NCBI GenBank assembly: GCA_023053545.1 | Contig: JAKZAN010000122.1 | Span: 1-64,000 of the forward strand | Reading direction: 5' to 3' | Origin: Lepidurus packardi | Lineage: Eukaryota > Arthropoda > Branchiopoda > Notostraca > Triopsidae | DNA: 64,000 nucleotides | In this document: in pieces, positions 22,636 through 35,581 of the stretch | How positions within the stretch are numbered: the first letter of the stretch is position 1 | How the letters are laid out: each line of letters opens with the position of its first letter | Translations under genes and position numbers: made by a program | Notes under the pieces: model-generated | Databases searched by the model: none | What the model saw: the letters and a program-made list of their open reading frames with translations, nothing else | What the model was told of the DNA's origin: nothing

Positions 22636-24023
22636 TCAGGCAATCCTCTGTTTCTTTAGAATAGCCAGGGCTTCTCCTGCCTCTCCGGTCAGCCATTACA
22701 GCACACTATCTGCCAGAGACAGCCGCAGCTTTGTGTCTTCAGCTTATGGATCTAGCCAGACCTCCCCCTCCTCTTCGATCTCGGCATCGAAGGCCCTCTT
22801 CATGAGCAATTCCCTCTTTTTGTCGTAGATCTGCTTGCTTGCAGGGTCTAGTTCTTCGTCTGCCTGGACCCCGCATAGGCTGGAGGCGATTTCGAGTATT
22901 TTGATTTTGGACTTATCGAACACTTCATCAATGTTATCTTCATTGATTGAATAGAATGTCATGCCCTTTTCCGTCACCACCCACGGCAATATCTCCCCGT
23001 CTGAATAAGCAAAATTAACAATAAAAGGCAAAGTAAATTACCGAACGCAAAATATGGCCTGTAAAGATTCAGCGAGTGGTTTAGAGCGTCAAACATGGCT
23101 TTACAGTGCGCCTTGTCCAGTTACTCGTATTCCTCCTCCGCATAGTCCTTGTTAGCACGCCTCTTGCACTCAAACTCTTCAAACACGTCCTCGCTCAGGA
23201 TCAGGAACAAGTCGTAATGTTCCTACGGTCTGACGTTTTCTCGCCTATCTGCCAGTTTTTCGCCAGCGGACCTTCCGAAGGGTGTATTGATGAGTTCGAG
23301 GAGGTCTTCCATGTAGTTTTTGAGGATATAGGAAGTGAAAGATTCGAGGTATTGTCCGATGGCCGGAAGACTGGTTCTGACAGGCGCTTCGCCTGCAGGT
23401 AGATATCCGAGCTGCGTCGCGACTCTCCGGTCGATTGCTGCTTAGGCTTGCTTCTGCAAGACCATGTTTTTTTATTTTTCAATCTGTTCCCTGCGGTCGG
23501 GAGTGATGATTGGCGGAATCACAAAAACAGGTTTTTTCTATTCGGGTTCTTATGCCGGCTTTTCTGGGCTTTCTGGGTGCTAAGGCTAATCTACATGCTA
23601 ATCCTCCTTTGACGCAGCCAGGTTGTCCAGCTGCGTGCCGATACTGTCCAGGGCTTTCGCCAACTGCTCCTTCTTGATTTCAGCCTCCAGCTTGTTTAGA
23701 AGTGCTTGTTTTTCGGCAGTTGATAGTCTTGAGATGCAATCCTCTAGACTCCTTTCCTTGTGATGGAAACTCGGTTTGCCGCCAGAGGTGCTGGGCTAGC
23801 GATATTCTTCTGAATCTAGCTTTTGGGGCGTGGCAGACACATTTTCGATGGAGAAGAGCTTTTGGCGATCGGAGGGCGTGTCAACCCTGTAGATTTTCCC
23901 GTTGACGAGGAGGTAGTTATCGCAGGAGGGGGGTGCATTTTTGTGTGTCTTCTTGGGGAGGGCGATGGGGTGTCTGTGCTTGTGCTGGACTGTAGTCTTT
24001 TTGGACTGCTTGGTCTTCTGCAT
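22636..24023 (-). CDS. Hypothetical protein, possible DUF4378/CEP350-like C-terminal region, 448 aa
   Basis: Exons 24023-23042 and 23000-22636, with a 41 nt intron (23001-23041, GTAATT to ATTCAG). The N-terminus is very basic (QKTKQSKK). The middle (about residues 95-190) is charged with long Glu/Pro runs, many from TAA and TAG. The C-terminal half (from about 200) is helical and contains MFDALNHSLNLYRPYF and a LSEDVFEEFE helix. This recalls the helical DUF4378 module of CEP350 and plant LNG/TRM microtubule-associated proteins, but the resemblance is weak. TGA stop at 22636-22638. A centrosomal or basal-body role would be a hypothesis only. Confidence 0.7.
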
Positions 24024-24134
24024 TCAAAATAATAGTTTAGTCGGCAGTGCTTATTTTTTATTACTGCGACACATGATTTTTTCTCTTCGTTCCCAAAAAT
24101 ATAATTTTTATTTGCCAATTTTTAAAATGCTTCT

Positions 24135-24722
24135 TCACACATTCTTCTTCTATCTCGCCTCCGCCGTCCCTGTCTTCCCGCTCTTCCCGAACTCTATCCT
24201 CTCCTTGCTCTTCAGATATGACTTTTCCTGCTTCAGCACTGCCTTCGGTTTCGGAGCCACCTTTGCTAGATCTGCACGAATAAATTAATCAACCATTGAT
24301 GGATAGGACTTACTCGCCAGTTTGTTCTTGATGCTGTCCAGAGACACTGTCTGCACTTTCAGAGACATGCCTAATTTGGCGTTGTGACTCGAACTGTTCA
24401 AGTGGGTGATGAACGCCACATCACATGTGAATAGTTGCTGGCACAGCTCACACATGAAACCATTGTCCCGTTTGCCTTTCTTCAGCTCCTCGTGCCTGCC
24501 TAGTTTGGATTTGATGTCGATTTTCTCAGTCCTGCCGACCAGAAAGTTCTGCTCGCGGATGTCTTTGCGAGTCAGAGGGTTATTAGGGTCAGCCACTTCT
24601 TCTTATTCAGCTTCCTTGTACTCGAGCTCCCACTTCCTGCGACCGAGTTCGTCCCTCTGTCCCTCGACCAGTTTGGTCTTAGTTATAAGACGTGGGTTGT
24701 GGTCTAGGTCCCGTTAGTGCAT
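24135..24722 (-). CDS. Snu23/ZMAT2-like U4/U6.U5 tri-snRNP zinc-finger protein, 181 aa
   Basis: Exons 24722-24314 and 24271-24135 around a 42 nt intron (GTAAGT to GTGCAG). The N-terminus has a Leu/Arg-rich motif near RRKWELEYKE matching the RRxWDxxEY start of ZMAT2. A matrin-type C2H2 finger at about residues 92-112 reads CELC...THLNSSSH. It is followed by LGMSLKVQTVSLDSIKNKL, which closely parallels the conserved LGMSMRVE...LDQVKKR segment. The tail is Lys-rich. Snu23 joins the spliceosome B complex near the 5' splice site. In this intron-dense genome the role is expected. Length is close to human ZMAT2 (199). Confidence 0.85.
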
Positions 24723-24873
24723 GGTTTGTATATCTATTATAATTCCTATGAAGGAGACCATCGAAAGAAAGGCATTTAACACTAATGCTCTATTTTCACA
24801 ATCATCTATTCAGTGTAATTTCAAAGGGTCAATACCATATAATTTTAATATCTCATCCTACTCTATTTTCTCA

Positions 24874-27800
24874 TCAGTATCTGATGTCTTCGTCGATGAC
24901 TTCGTCCGCCACTTCTTGCTTGCTGGGTGCCTTCGGTTTGTTCTGCCGCACCCCCACTGCTGCGTACACGTTTTGGATCTACACACACAAAGGATACGTT
25001 AACAGTAGTCAGCTTACGATTTCCTGGTCGATGAAAGGAGTGGCGATGATTTTGCGTTCCTGCATCTTCTTCAGCAGTTCGTAGCAGCCAGGGTAGTTTT
25101 TGGCCTCGTAGTATTGGTACTCAATCATCACTGCGAAGATGTCCCCCATCCGCACTGCCTGGTCGATGTCCGGCTACGCTTACCAAAAAGTAATTCAGAT
25201 CAGACTTAGGGTTTTTACCGTGTCGAGCAGCTTCATGCACTCGTTCAGCGTGGCCTGAGGGTCGGTTTCGAAGAGATTCCTGGCGTTGATGAAGGCTTCT
25301 GTCAGTGTCACTTTCTGCTGGATGCTGAACATTCGCGACTGCCGATCTTCGGACGTAGATTTCTGGATGTGCTTCAGGGCTTCTTTCAGGGCCGACAGAG
25401 CCTTCTCATATTCCCTGTACTCGTCGATTTCGAGAGCAGAACAAGCCTCGAAGAACCCTGCGAGACTGTCATGAGCCTTGGCCTTATTGTAAAAGTTAAT
25501 GATGTGCTTGACCAGCTCTGAGTTCTTGTGCCAGTCTGCTGTCTGCAGGAAGTTGCCTGCCAGAATGTAGATCTCGGGTGTACGGGCATTCGTGGCGAAC
25601 TTGATGACCTTCTCCACGTCGCCCAACTCTATCAAACACCTCATAGCTTTTGACGCTTCTCCCAGTCGCGTGAAGAGCTGCGAGGCGATATCGAAGCTGC
25701 CCTGTTTCCTGCACTTGTCGGCCACTGTTCTCATCAGCTCATTGCGTTTGTTCTGCTCGTCGTTGTTGGCAGGCGGAGTATCAGGAATCAGTTTCTTGAC
25801 CAGATCTTCGGTGATCGGAACATTATACTGCACACAGGTGTCTAGTGCTTTCTCGTACTGCTTTGCGTTCATGAGCACACTCACAGCCTTCTCATACTTT
25901 CCAGAGTCGATCATGGTGTTGACTCTGTTGCTCACGGTCTGCGCATCGCTGCTCGCGTTGACATCCTCAACGGCATCATCCTCGAGGAGGTCGGGCGTGA
26001 TGAGGGAACGTAGGTTGTGCTTGGTAGCCAAGTCTACAGCCTTCTTTTTAGCACCGGCCGTCTTATATAAATGGAAGGCTTTTTCCACAAGTCTTTTCTT
26101 TTCGAAATAAGAAGCAGAACGAAGGACCACCTCCTTAGGACTCATCATGCTGAGGCTCATGACCTCACCATCGAGTTCCTTGTCGATAGCTATCTTGATG
26201 GCTTGGGAGTAATATTGGGCTTTGGCGTAGAAGTGAATGGCTTCATGCACACGGCCCTGCTTTTCCATGAAGCGGGCCAGCAGGAAACAAGCTTGTGGTT
26301 CTGGATCCGAGTTACAGATCTTGATGGATTGGTCCACCTGATTTTGGGACAGATACAGTCGCACGATATTACTCGATGAGGCTGCCAAGTTATAATTCTT
26401 GATCGCCTATTATAGCTGCCCCACAGACTCCTTATACTGGCCTAGCCACAGGAACAGTTACTTCTCCTTCTTCGTGTTCACGTACTCCTCCAGCTCCTTA
26501 ATCTTCTGCAGCTCCAGCATCATGCGTGGGATCTCTTTGAAGTGCGTCCCCGACTTCTCATAGTACTCGATTGCTTGAGTGTACTCATTAGCTGCTTCGT
26601 AGTATTTGGCAGTATTGTAGTATGTGTTCTTCATGTTGATTCTGTCCCATTTCTCAGCAATATCTACAGCTTCCTCCAGCTCCCCATTGGCCTGAAGGAT
26701 CTTGTTCAGCAAGTCGTGTCTCTTGCTATCGGTGTATAGTGCTTTGGCTTCGTCAGGCATGTCGAGCTGAATGGCCACCATTGCGAGTTGGGACTCCAAT
26801 TCTTTTTCCTTCTTGGCCTCTCTGATGCTTCTTGCCCCTCGTGCGAACCTCATGTTCCCAATGCAGATCTCAGCCACATCGAGTCTCTTGCTTTTGACAC
26901 ACATCGCTGCCATCTTCTCCCAGATGACTGGGTTCTGAATACTTTTGACGCTCTTGTAGGCTTCGTCGAGATTGCCAGACGTCAGATGGAAAGAGAAGTT
27001 GAGGATGGAGTTCTTGATGGACTCGTCCTCGTAGTTAAGTTTTGAGAAATCGTGAAGGATCATTCTCTTGATGGAGTAAGTCTGTTTCTTGGATCGATCA
27101 ATCAAGTAGAGGAAGGGGATCTTGAGGGCAAAGATGCCCAGGATGTTGTTGGGGAGCAGGTACTTGTCCTGGTGCCTGATTCCTGTGGCACTCGAGCAGA
27201 AGAACGTCAAGAAATCCCGTCCCATATACTTCGACTCTGCATCCTCCTTATCTTACTCTCCTTCCAACTTCTCAACTTCTTCTTTGTCTTCCTTGACGAT
27301 CTGGTTGCCAGTCTTGGTGAACTCAGTCTGCACTCCGAAGAACCTCTTATCCTTATGATCCCAGAAAATAGCCACAGGCACTTTGCCTACTCCTAGATCA
27401 TAGTTCATGAAGGTGTCGCCTTCCAAATCATAAACGTAGAAGTTGCCTGAAGCAGTCTGGCCTGAGCCATTGGCCACATTCGCGATTATTCCTACTTTGG
27501 TTCCGTCTGAATTGATTTGGCAAGACTTGATGAAGCCTAGGGATCCTCGAGAGTCTTCAAACTTTCGGGACAGGGAGGTCTGCTTACATTACTTGGTCGA
27601 GATGCTGAAGACTTTAAGGTAAGAGTTCTGGCTCCAAATGACCATGTTGTTGCCAAGAATATGGAACCCTGTCACTTTGCCCTCAGATTCAGGGAAACTG
27701 GTGGTCTGTTTGACCTGGCCTGTCAGATTGACCTGGTTGAAACCGTAGTCTGTGCTGACCATGATGGTATCTTGATTCATGATGGCGCAGTTAACTGCTT

Positions 27801-29151
27801 TGAGGGTGACGACCCCCAACTTATCGACAGTCAGTCTGTCGCCGACTTTAATCTTAAGCATTTCGATCTTCTTGTTGGTCCAGTAGAGCACGAGGTCGTC
27901 TTTGATGTCGATGCCCTTGATGTTGGCACCTGATTCAAACACCAACTCTTTTTTGACATTCCCATTCTAGTAGTGGATCTCAATGGTCTCGGCACCTGTC
28001 AGCAGGATCTTGAAGTTTTCAGACATCTTTCCCGTGACTCTCGTCTCAGTGACGATGATGACTTCGCCATCCGACTGCTTACACACAATCACGCCATTGT
28101 TCTTGCCCACGGTCAAGGCCTGGATCGATTTGCCTAGGTTGAGGAAAGGCTGGGGTGACCACTGATCTTTATCGATCGGGGATTCGCTACCCAAAGCCAT
28201 ATTTTTCCAGAATAGCAGTCTGCCGTCCCTTGTGCCTGCGACCAGAGACCTGCCTCTAGCATCGTAGACGACAGAGGAGATTTTATCGGTGGTGAAGGTT
28301 GTTCCATCTTCATTATTGAGTACGTCGAAGACTGTCAAGCAGTAGTTCTCGTCTTCTTCCAGATGCCAGAACCTGATCATGTTCTCATTAGAACAGGTGG
28401 CGAGGAGGCACGAGCCGATCCAAATGGAGTTGAGATTCTCGGGTTCTCCAGAAATACTCAGCTTTACCTTCTTCTCGGGCACTGACTTCTCGCTGAAGTT
28501 GATCTTGAATTGCACCAGCAGGAGGGTCGATGTGATCACGATGGCTGAACCTTCTTTCTGGTAGAAGATCAAAGCTTTGATGGTGCCACCCACTCTGCAC
28601 ACGTCCGAACACATGTTCATGTCGTTGGCCAAACAGACAGTGCCCGATCTGCCTGCGAACAAGAAGAGGTTGCCGAAGTTATTCTTGTTGCCTTCGAAGT
28701 TGATGTCGCAGAAGAGACAGTGGGTGATGGCCCAGTCTTTCTGGTAACAGGCTAGCAGGTTGATGCCGCGCCAGATGGCTACCATGCCTGTCATGTCGCT
28801 CGTGACCATGCGATTTCCAGAAGGATTGAATTTGATCATCATGATCGGGTCGGAATGGGGCTTGGTCTCCTCTTTGGGAGCCTTGGTATCCTCGTTCCAG
28901 ATGGTGACCCTTCCATTTTCCCAGCCGATGGCAAGGATAGCGTTTATGGGGTGCCACTCGATGCAGGTGGGAGTGATGCTACGGGAGAGTTCATATTGAT
29001 GTTTTTCTCCGGACTCATTAAAGAGGTGGATTTTATTGGAGGTGGTGATGGCGATGGTGGGGTTGACCGGGACATTAGAGACAGCGATCTTGATGACCTT
29101 TTCGTTGCTCTGCTTGAGCTCTTTGAGCTCAACCTTGGAGAAAAGACTCAT
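24874..29151 (-). CDS. IFT140: Intraflagellar transport protein IFT140, 1397 aa
   Basis: ATG 29151, exons to 25219, 25173-25018 and 24978-24874; introns are 45 and 39 nt. The N-terminal half holds WD40-type repeats (for example IEWHPINAILAIGW, then MMIKFNPSGNRMVT). The C-terminal half is TPR-like with close matches to IFT140: MCVKSKRLDVA, RFARGARSIREA, KRHDLLNKI, YYEKSGTHF, and DIDQAVRMGDIF across the splice. IFT140 is a core IFT-A subunit for retrograde ciliary transport and membrane-protein import. In-frame TAA/TAG occur where relatives have acidic residues. Length matches the family (about 1400-1460). Confidence 0.97.
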
Positions 29152-29405
29152 GTGTCAATTATTTTTGGAATGCTAGTATGCGATAATGTAGGCAAAGTAT
29201 ATTTTTAAAATTCTGTCAGGATGAGGGGTTTCAAAAAATTATAAATTCTAGTGTTATTGAGGTGGTGTTGAGCTGGTTTAAATTTCTTTATTGGTACCCT
29301 TTATTCATAGGCAAGTGAAAGAATAATAGAATTATTACCAAAAGATCGGGGAAAGGTCAGAAGGTGAGAACGTACGAAACACACAAGAAAACTATACCAT
29401 GCTCT

Positions 29406-30582
29406 TCAGGACGTGTCAGAACTCTACTGCCCAGTGAACTGCAACGTCACTACTTTCATCTGCTTTACACTCGGAGTCTTCGGCTTCACCAAGAAAATGC
29501 TGTCATTAGTATGGTTCGAGAGCCTTTTCAACCGATGGGTTTTGTGGGAGCTGTTCATGGCAGTGCGTGATCGCAGTGGTGTTAAGCTTGGGTCGACTCC
29601 GGTCCAGTCCTGGCGAGTGTCCTTTAGTTTTCGAATCTGTGGTGAAGCCACATACCGAGAGTCTTCAAAGGAAAAGTCGGGACCTGTGAGAAGTTGGTCC
29701 ATTTTGAGGAAAAATGACGAAATGCCTGGCCGTTATTGCTTGGCTGGCTGGACGCACAGGTAAGGGATTGGTTGGCTAGCTGCAGTAAAGTCTGTTGCGA
29801 TAAGTTCTACAAAGGTTACAAAATCCATAGAATGGTGCCAATAGACTTTTATTATTACTGTATTGTTTAGTCGCAGGGCTCCTCAACTTCCCTATATACA
29901 CGGACTCATTCCCTGCCTCCTTCAGCTTTTATACACCTCTTTTGGGTGAGTGAGATATTCCTCCATCCCTGAAGTCCTTGAAAATCGACGCCTCTCGCTA
30001 GTCCTTCTTCACTCCCAATTTTCTGTATAGTTTTTTCTGCATGAAAATAGATTCATTCTTTCCTGAGGTTGCGCACTTAGTGACTGCTAGTCCAGGCATT
30101 TCCTTGAAAGTATCTTCTGGGAAGTGAAGTTGCTTGACCAAGGTGTTATGGATGTTGCTTGTGGTGAGGCAGTCCGACATGTTATTTCTTTATTTATTGT
30201 GAACGAAACTACGTGCACATGTTTCAGGAGTGCGGGGAGTCTGGAATAACTGGGCGCTCCGGGGATTTATGATATGATGATCACTAGAGTCTTCGAGATA
30301 GTCGTGCATTTCTTCTGAAATATTGATGAGGGCCTATTTGGCTTGTTGCTCGGGGTCTAGAGGGGCATGCGGTTCGGGTAAGGGTGCCTTGTAGAGTTTC
30401 TTCCTGTTTTTCTTTAGTTTGATCATAAATTGTGTCTGAGGGCCGAACTTTGGACAGAGGTTTTTATTACGGCTTGGTCGCCTATATGATATATAAGACG
30501 TATCGATGGACACATATGGTACTAGTTGCTTGCTTAACCAGGCAACTAAACAAAGCCCTAGCTGTAATGCCTCCCCTTCCAT
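29406..30582 (-). CDS. Hypothetical Ser/Lys-rich protein, about 378 aa, two exons
   Basis: Two coding stretches on the minus strand join across a 40 nt intron (29780-29819, GTAACC to CTGCAG) in perfect frame, ending at TGA 29406-29408. The chosen ATG at 30582 precedes a short hydrophobic segment; a Met around 30420 is an alternative start if that N-terminus is non-coding. The protein is basic, Ser/Pro/Thr-rich and probably disordered, with KKLYKAP and SPQIRKLKD elements. No domain is recognised. It is head-to-tail between IFT140 and the Eaf6-like gene. Confidence 0.65.
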
Positions 30583-30724
30583 TCCAAAATTTAACAATTA
30601 GTCTATGTGGTTGATTCGTGCACATCGCCCCCTCCTAGTTTATTAGAAGTACTACCTACAGATTACATGCACCAGAAATACGCATACACACGAAAAGGAT
30701 ATGAAGGGCAATGGAACTAATTGG

Positions 30725-31314
30725 TCAGACCTTGCGTTTCTTGTCTCTCTCTTCGTAGTCCTTATAGTTCTGCTCGCTATTATTGAGAGAGTCTTCGCCA
30801 TTGCGCTCGCTGTACTCTTTGTAGCCCTGATCGAACTTAACATAGTTTTTCTTGCGCTTGTTGCGCACCCGGTCCTTAGCTAAGAGGTACAAAATCATAA
30901 TTTATCCCACACGATAAAAAAGGGAAAGAGTAAGAAGACTAAAAGAGATTGATTTGGAATGCCGCTTTACAATACTTCCTTATACCTGGGCCTGCCAGTT
31001 CGTAGTTCTTAGGCTCTCCTGGTACCTAGAGTAACTCATTAACTGCACACTTTGTGCTACTCAGCGAAAACAATCGTTCCTTGGGTTCCACTCTTGCTCG
31101 CTTCTGCGCTCCTCTGAAGTTGAGTTTTGAGGTGACATAATTATCGAAGCCGCGAAAGATGTTGCCCTATGAGTTGTTTGGGAAGTAGGGATACCGACTC
31201 CTTGGTCTCTTCAAGGTAGATGGTCTCGAGATACTCGATTTGCGTGTCGATTTCCTTGATGTCGCGTTAGCAATCGGCTTTGATTTCTGCTAGTTCCTGC
31301 ATACTAAGTGACAT
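30725..31314 (-). CDS. Eaf6/MEAF6-type histone acetyltransferase complex subunit, 151 aa
   Basis: Three exons: 31314-31195, 31166-30986 and 30879-30725. The 28 nt intron (31167-31194, GTATCC to CTCATAG) restores the family signature: a helix ending LETIYLEETKES joined directly to GNIFRGFDNYV, matching the IYxFExxYLExT...GNIIRGW motif of Eaf6. ERLFSLSS follows as in human MEAF6. A 106 nt intron leads to a lysine-rich tail ending at TGA 30725. Eaf6 is a small scaffold subunit of NuA4/MOZ-type histone acetyltransferases. The 28 nt intron is good evidence that very short introns are real here. Confidence 0.85.
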
Positions 31315-31536
31315 GGTATTGTAGTTTCCTTTTGGTGTGGATGCCTCGATTGATCGGAAGGGTTATTATTGGAGAGTATTCCTTATTAGTGTTTGGGAAG
31401 AGTGCGGATAAGTGACTTTGTCGTATTTAAAATATATTATTATGACCCTGCCATCCCATAAGCATGCGACTTCACCAACCAAAGACTAGCAAACCCCCAA
31501 AAATAGTAAAGCACACTTCAGTAAAACATTCAGACA

Positions 31537-34165
31537 TCAGTTGACCTACATCTAGATTGGGTGTCCTTCATCCTCGTATGTCTCCTGATCCTCTGGAGCC
31601 CTTCCGATGTCCTGCATCACCCTGCTCCCTGCATACTTCTCAGCAAGCCCAGCCTTGTCTCTAATCGAGTCGTAAACCAGCTCAAACCGATTGTACATGA
31701 CAGGGTTCTAGGAAATATGATACTTCTTGTTAGACGGGAAGTTGTCGGGAGGAGGGAACACAGGGTCGACTGCTATGCGGAAAACATTCTCAACCATCAG
31801 AGGAATCAGCCTCTCCAACAGGTTGGAGCTCAATTCCAGACAGGGGTTGGTGTTAACTTCGATCAGCCATGGTTTGACACGATCATCCAGCATAAAGTCA
31901 AGTCCGAATAGCTCGAAGTTGTCCTGATGCCCCTAAGGATCGAGGAACAGACTCGTCGACTTGATGGCATCGATTGCAATTTTTTTCATACGCGGGTAGG
32001 CGACTTGGAAGAAGTCAACCTTTTTGTGAGTGAGGATATATCTATGGATATCCTGGTAGGACAGCTTGTTACAATCCTCATATTTTCCATAGTCTTCTGT
32101 ATATTTTTGGACGGCGTCGTTGGTCAGGTGAACGTGCTTGTCATTCAGGTTGTTGAGATTAAAAACGTAGCTGGAAGTGCGGATGTAGCCTTCCTGGTAC
32201 CAGTATCCTTTCAGGACTCCGCCGCGCAGGGTCACGAGCATATAAGCTCTGATGTCAAACTTCCTGCCGAAGTACAGAAGCGGACGAGCTATATACTCCT
32301 GGATGATGTACGTGCGACCCTTTCCACCGCCCTGGACCAACTTCTCGATGCCTGACATTTTGTCCTCACAGTTTATGCCATTGCCTCGATTTGTGAACTC
32401 TCCAGGCTTTATGATCCATATATTTCTCTTTTTGCTCTTTTTGTTCTAGTGAAAGGCCTTCACGAAGTTCATGTACTCGGGGTCGCGAGTCCCGTTGCAT
32501 ATGTGGAAGGTGTAGGGCACCACTTCGAACAAGTCTCCATCGAACAGTCGGTAGTACTCCCGTAGACAGTAGAACAGGGCTTTTTTGTTTCCTAAAAGAC
32601 CGTTTTGGAACAAGTGGTTATGCAGCGAGGTAGTTTCAGCTAATTTATTGCCTGTTCTGAGTTGCTTCTTGAGAATCGAGAGTCTTTGTTGGTAGTTGAG
32701 ACTCTTTGGGTTTCTCATGAGAAATTGTTGCTATTTTCTGATGATGTGAAGGTCGGATTCGTGCATCAACTTGAGTAAAGGTTCTGATGGGTCGAATTGT
32801 CGAGTGCCGGCTCGAGGTTTATGGAGAGCCGATATAGCAGATGTAGTTTCAGTTAGAGTGTAATCCGGGACCTAAGTTTTATCGGAGTCCGATTTCGATT
32901 CATATGAAACAAGTGGTTGCGAATTATATACAGCCTAGATTTTGAGCTGGGTCCATACTAAGTTGGCTTCCTTGCAACTGGATACTTCGGAATACCAAAA
33001 TCTTTTCTTGAGGACAGAGCGGATAAGGTTACCGTTGTTGCCCGGACCGATGTAGTATTTGACTGGTTGCGTGTAGTTTTCAAAGTCCAGTTCCCTGTAG
33101 AGGTCATTAGTGATGTTGATATGGTAGAGGAATTCCTTGTATCTGCGAAGTCGGAGAGTGAAGTTATCAACCTATTCATAATTCGAAGAGGCCCACATCG
33201 AGTTTTGACGAAATTAGCGAACTTGCGTCCTGAGACGATGCACTGCCTTGCTGGGCGAACTCTCTATTGCTTATTCGAAGTTGTTGGCATCATCGTCCTC
33301 GGTGGCTGTTCTATTGTGCTTGGAGTACTTTGGGAAGGCTGTTGTGCGCCTTTGGATTCGAAACTCCCGCATATCCTTAATAATTTTGGACTCATCAGGA
33401 ATCTTCTTGGACTCCTCCTCAACTGTCCTATTGCTTTATTATTTGTTAACCGAGTTGCGCTTGATACTTGTGTTGGGTTCAGGGAAGATAGGGTGTTTGA
33501 GACTTTCAATTCTGAGTCCGAAGTTATCAAAGTGAAGTTCAGGGTTCAGTTCCTTGACGATTTTATGAGCGTTGCCAGTCTTGTAGTTAAAGATGATGGA
33601 GTCGATTATCCGCATGCTTTCTTCCTGGATGATGAGTCTCTTGGCGGGACTCTGCACAGAACTCACGCGATATTGGGACACCATTTCGCGAATAGTTATG
33701 TTGTTGTATTTAATGCCAGCCAACTCTCGTGATCCTTGGCTTTTATTCTTCTGGTCGGAGTTGGACAAAACAGTTTGGGTCGACAGCGATGGGACGTTTC
33801 TGGGCAGGCGGGGCATACATTTGATATGATCGTAGCGGGAAGCATTGCGTCCTAGTTTCTTAGAACTCGATATTTTTTCGACGCTAATTTTCCTGAGGGG
33901 GACTAGTTTCTCACATTATTTTTCAGGACTATCTAAGAATCAGAAAGTAAGGCAAGCTAATTAAGGGTTCTGAGAAGGGAGAAATTTCCAGAGAAAGAAC
34001 GAAGAAAAGGGGTGGTCGGGATGGTGTGGTACTGACGATGGTGGGCTCGGTGGCGAGACGGCCTAATTCGGAGGCCCTGCGTGCAGCAGGCGTCGTGTAC
34101 TGTTTGGTGAGGCTGCAGAAGGGGGAGAAGTTGTTGAAGACAGCGCTGGTGCGTTCATCAGACAT
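31537..34165 (-). CDS. Tubulin-tyrosine ligase-like (TTLL) protein, 842 aa
   Basis: Exons 34165-34033 and 33932-31537, with a 100 nt intron (GTACCA to TTCTTAG). The first 290 residues are Ser/Lys-rich and probably disordered. The TTL ATP-grasp domain occupies the last 400: IWIIKPGEFTNRGNGI, YIIQEYIARPLLYFGRKFDIR, VHLTNDAVQKY, FELFGLDFMLD and LIEVNTNPCLE. These carry the nucleotide- and metal-binding residues expected of an active ligase. TTLLs add glycine or glutamate chains to axonemal tubulin. Glycylase (TTLL3/8/10) versus glutamylase cannot be decided by eye, though the motif spacing leans to the TTLL3/10 side. Several Glu, including the one just before GHQDNF, are TAA/TAG. Confidence 0.9.
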
Positions 34166-34370
34166 GGCGGGAGAAGGTGGTAGTAATTCTATTTGGCTCG
34201 AGTGTTTGGCGGATGGGATTGCTCGAGTGATAATAAAATATAAGAGCGAGTAGTTATCTAAAATATAATTCCCGAGGGCTGCTGGTTGATTGCTGCATCC
34301 TTTTGCCCTAAACCACAAACACTACAAACACTCCTCTTCCGAATTATTAGAAATACGACACACATCAACC

Positions 34371-35396
34371 TCAGTGCCCCTGCCCCTCCTCTTTCAGCGA
34401 CGGAGCCGAAACCTTCACGTAGCACTTTAGGAACTTGTGCAGTATCTCCACAAATCGACTAGACTTATGCTTGAACATAGTCTTCTCGTCGATCGGGTGC
34501 CGTTGGTTGCGTTACTGCATCATCACCCAGACCACTTCAGCCAACAGACTCGCGCTGACGATCCTCCCCAGCCACAGTGCGGTTATGTAGCGCAACAGCT
34601 CTCCATTCATTCCGCTTTCCCGGTTTTCACTTTCACTGACGATGCCCAGCTTTTTCCTGTGCTCGGGATTTTACAGGAACTTGATGATGCTGCTAAAACT
34701 ATAAGTATCCACCTTATCGGGGAATTGTTCAGTAGCGTCAGTAGGATCGTAGAACTCTGGCAGGTCATGATCATTCAGAGCTTTGTTGAGCTCCTTGAGC
34801 CTGTTGATGAATTGACGGTCATCAGGACGCCATGATTCCAGATCCCGAATAGCGTTGTTAAGGTGGTCCACAGGGTCCTCCACGTAGACGATGACCTAAT
34901 CAAGTTTCTCGGTGCAAATAGTGCCTAAAGCGTAAACAGGTACACGAAATGAATGGGAAGTGCAGGGGCGGGATGAATATGAGTTTTGTTACCTAGGAAC
35001 TCAATCAACTCATTCTCACTTTTCATTGCCTCGATTTCTTGATCGTTTTTGGTGTCGATCTTGGTGATACGGGGGCGCCCTCTGTTTTTGGAGGGACCCT
35101 CAAAGATTTTGCCATTCATCAACGACTTTTCGGGGAACTCACCCTCATGGGTCTTTTTGCAGTGGTTATAAAATGCGGTGTAGGAGTGGTAGAACTTGTT
35201 GCACTTCTCATTGCCGCACTTGTACTCTTCGTTCTGATCCTTTTTTTTGGTGCCTTGAGAGAGTGAAGTTCGAAAGGGTTATAGGGGAGTAGGGACTTTT
35301 ACTTTTGGGAGCCGGAGTGGTCCAGTCCTGCTCGTTCTCTCGCTTGCAGGGGAATTCGTCGAAGTCGTCTTATTCCTTGGAAAACCTTCTCTTCAT
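34371..35396 (-). CDS. C2H2 zinc-finger protein with AT-hook-like motif, 302 aa
   Basis: Exons 35396-35303, 35253-34993 and 34924-34371; introns of 49 nt (GTAAAA to CTCAAG) and 68 nt (GTAACA to CTTTAG). Residues about 45-70 form a C2H2 finger: CGNEKC, a 12-residue loop, then HCKKTH. About 25 residues later a KNRGRPRIT motif resembles an AT-hook. The C-terminal 160 residues are helical with acidic and basic patches and no recognised domain. A DNA-binding or chromatin role is inferred from finger plus hook. The 8-base homopolymer at 35241-35248 is read as printed and stays in frame. Confidence 0.75.
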
Positions 35397-35581
35397 GGGA
35401 GTGCTAGATTGGGAACTGAATATCGATAAAATATCTGTGGGTTAAAAAGCAATCAGGCATTCAGGTGTGCTACCTTTTGGATTTGCAGAAGACTAAACTC
35501 GTAACATAGACCTTTAATAGATATCAACTACTTCATACTCAGTAGCTGTATTCCTTCGTCTAGTCATTTTTAGCCGACACA

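Noticed and set aside
25592..26110. 172-codon plus-strand frame
   Set aside because: Antisense of IFT140, which matches its family in detail.
29413..29763. 116-codon plus-strand frame
   Set aside because: Overlaps a minus-strand gene with better codon bias and a frame-restoring intron.
33067..33732. 221-codon plus-strand frame
   Set aside because: Antisense of the TTLL gene, which has a full domain match on the other strand.
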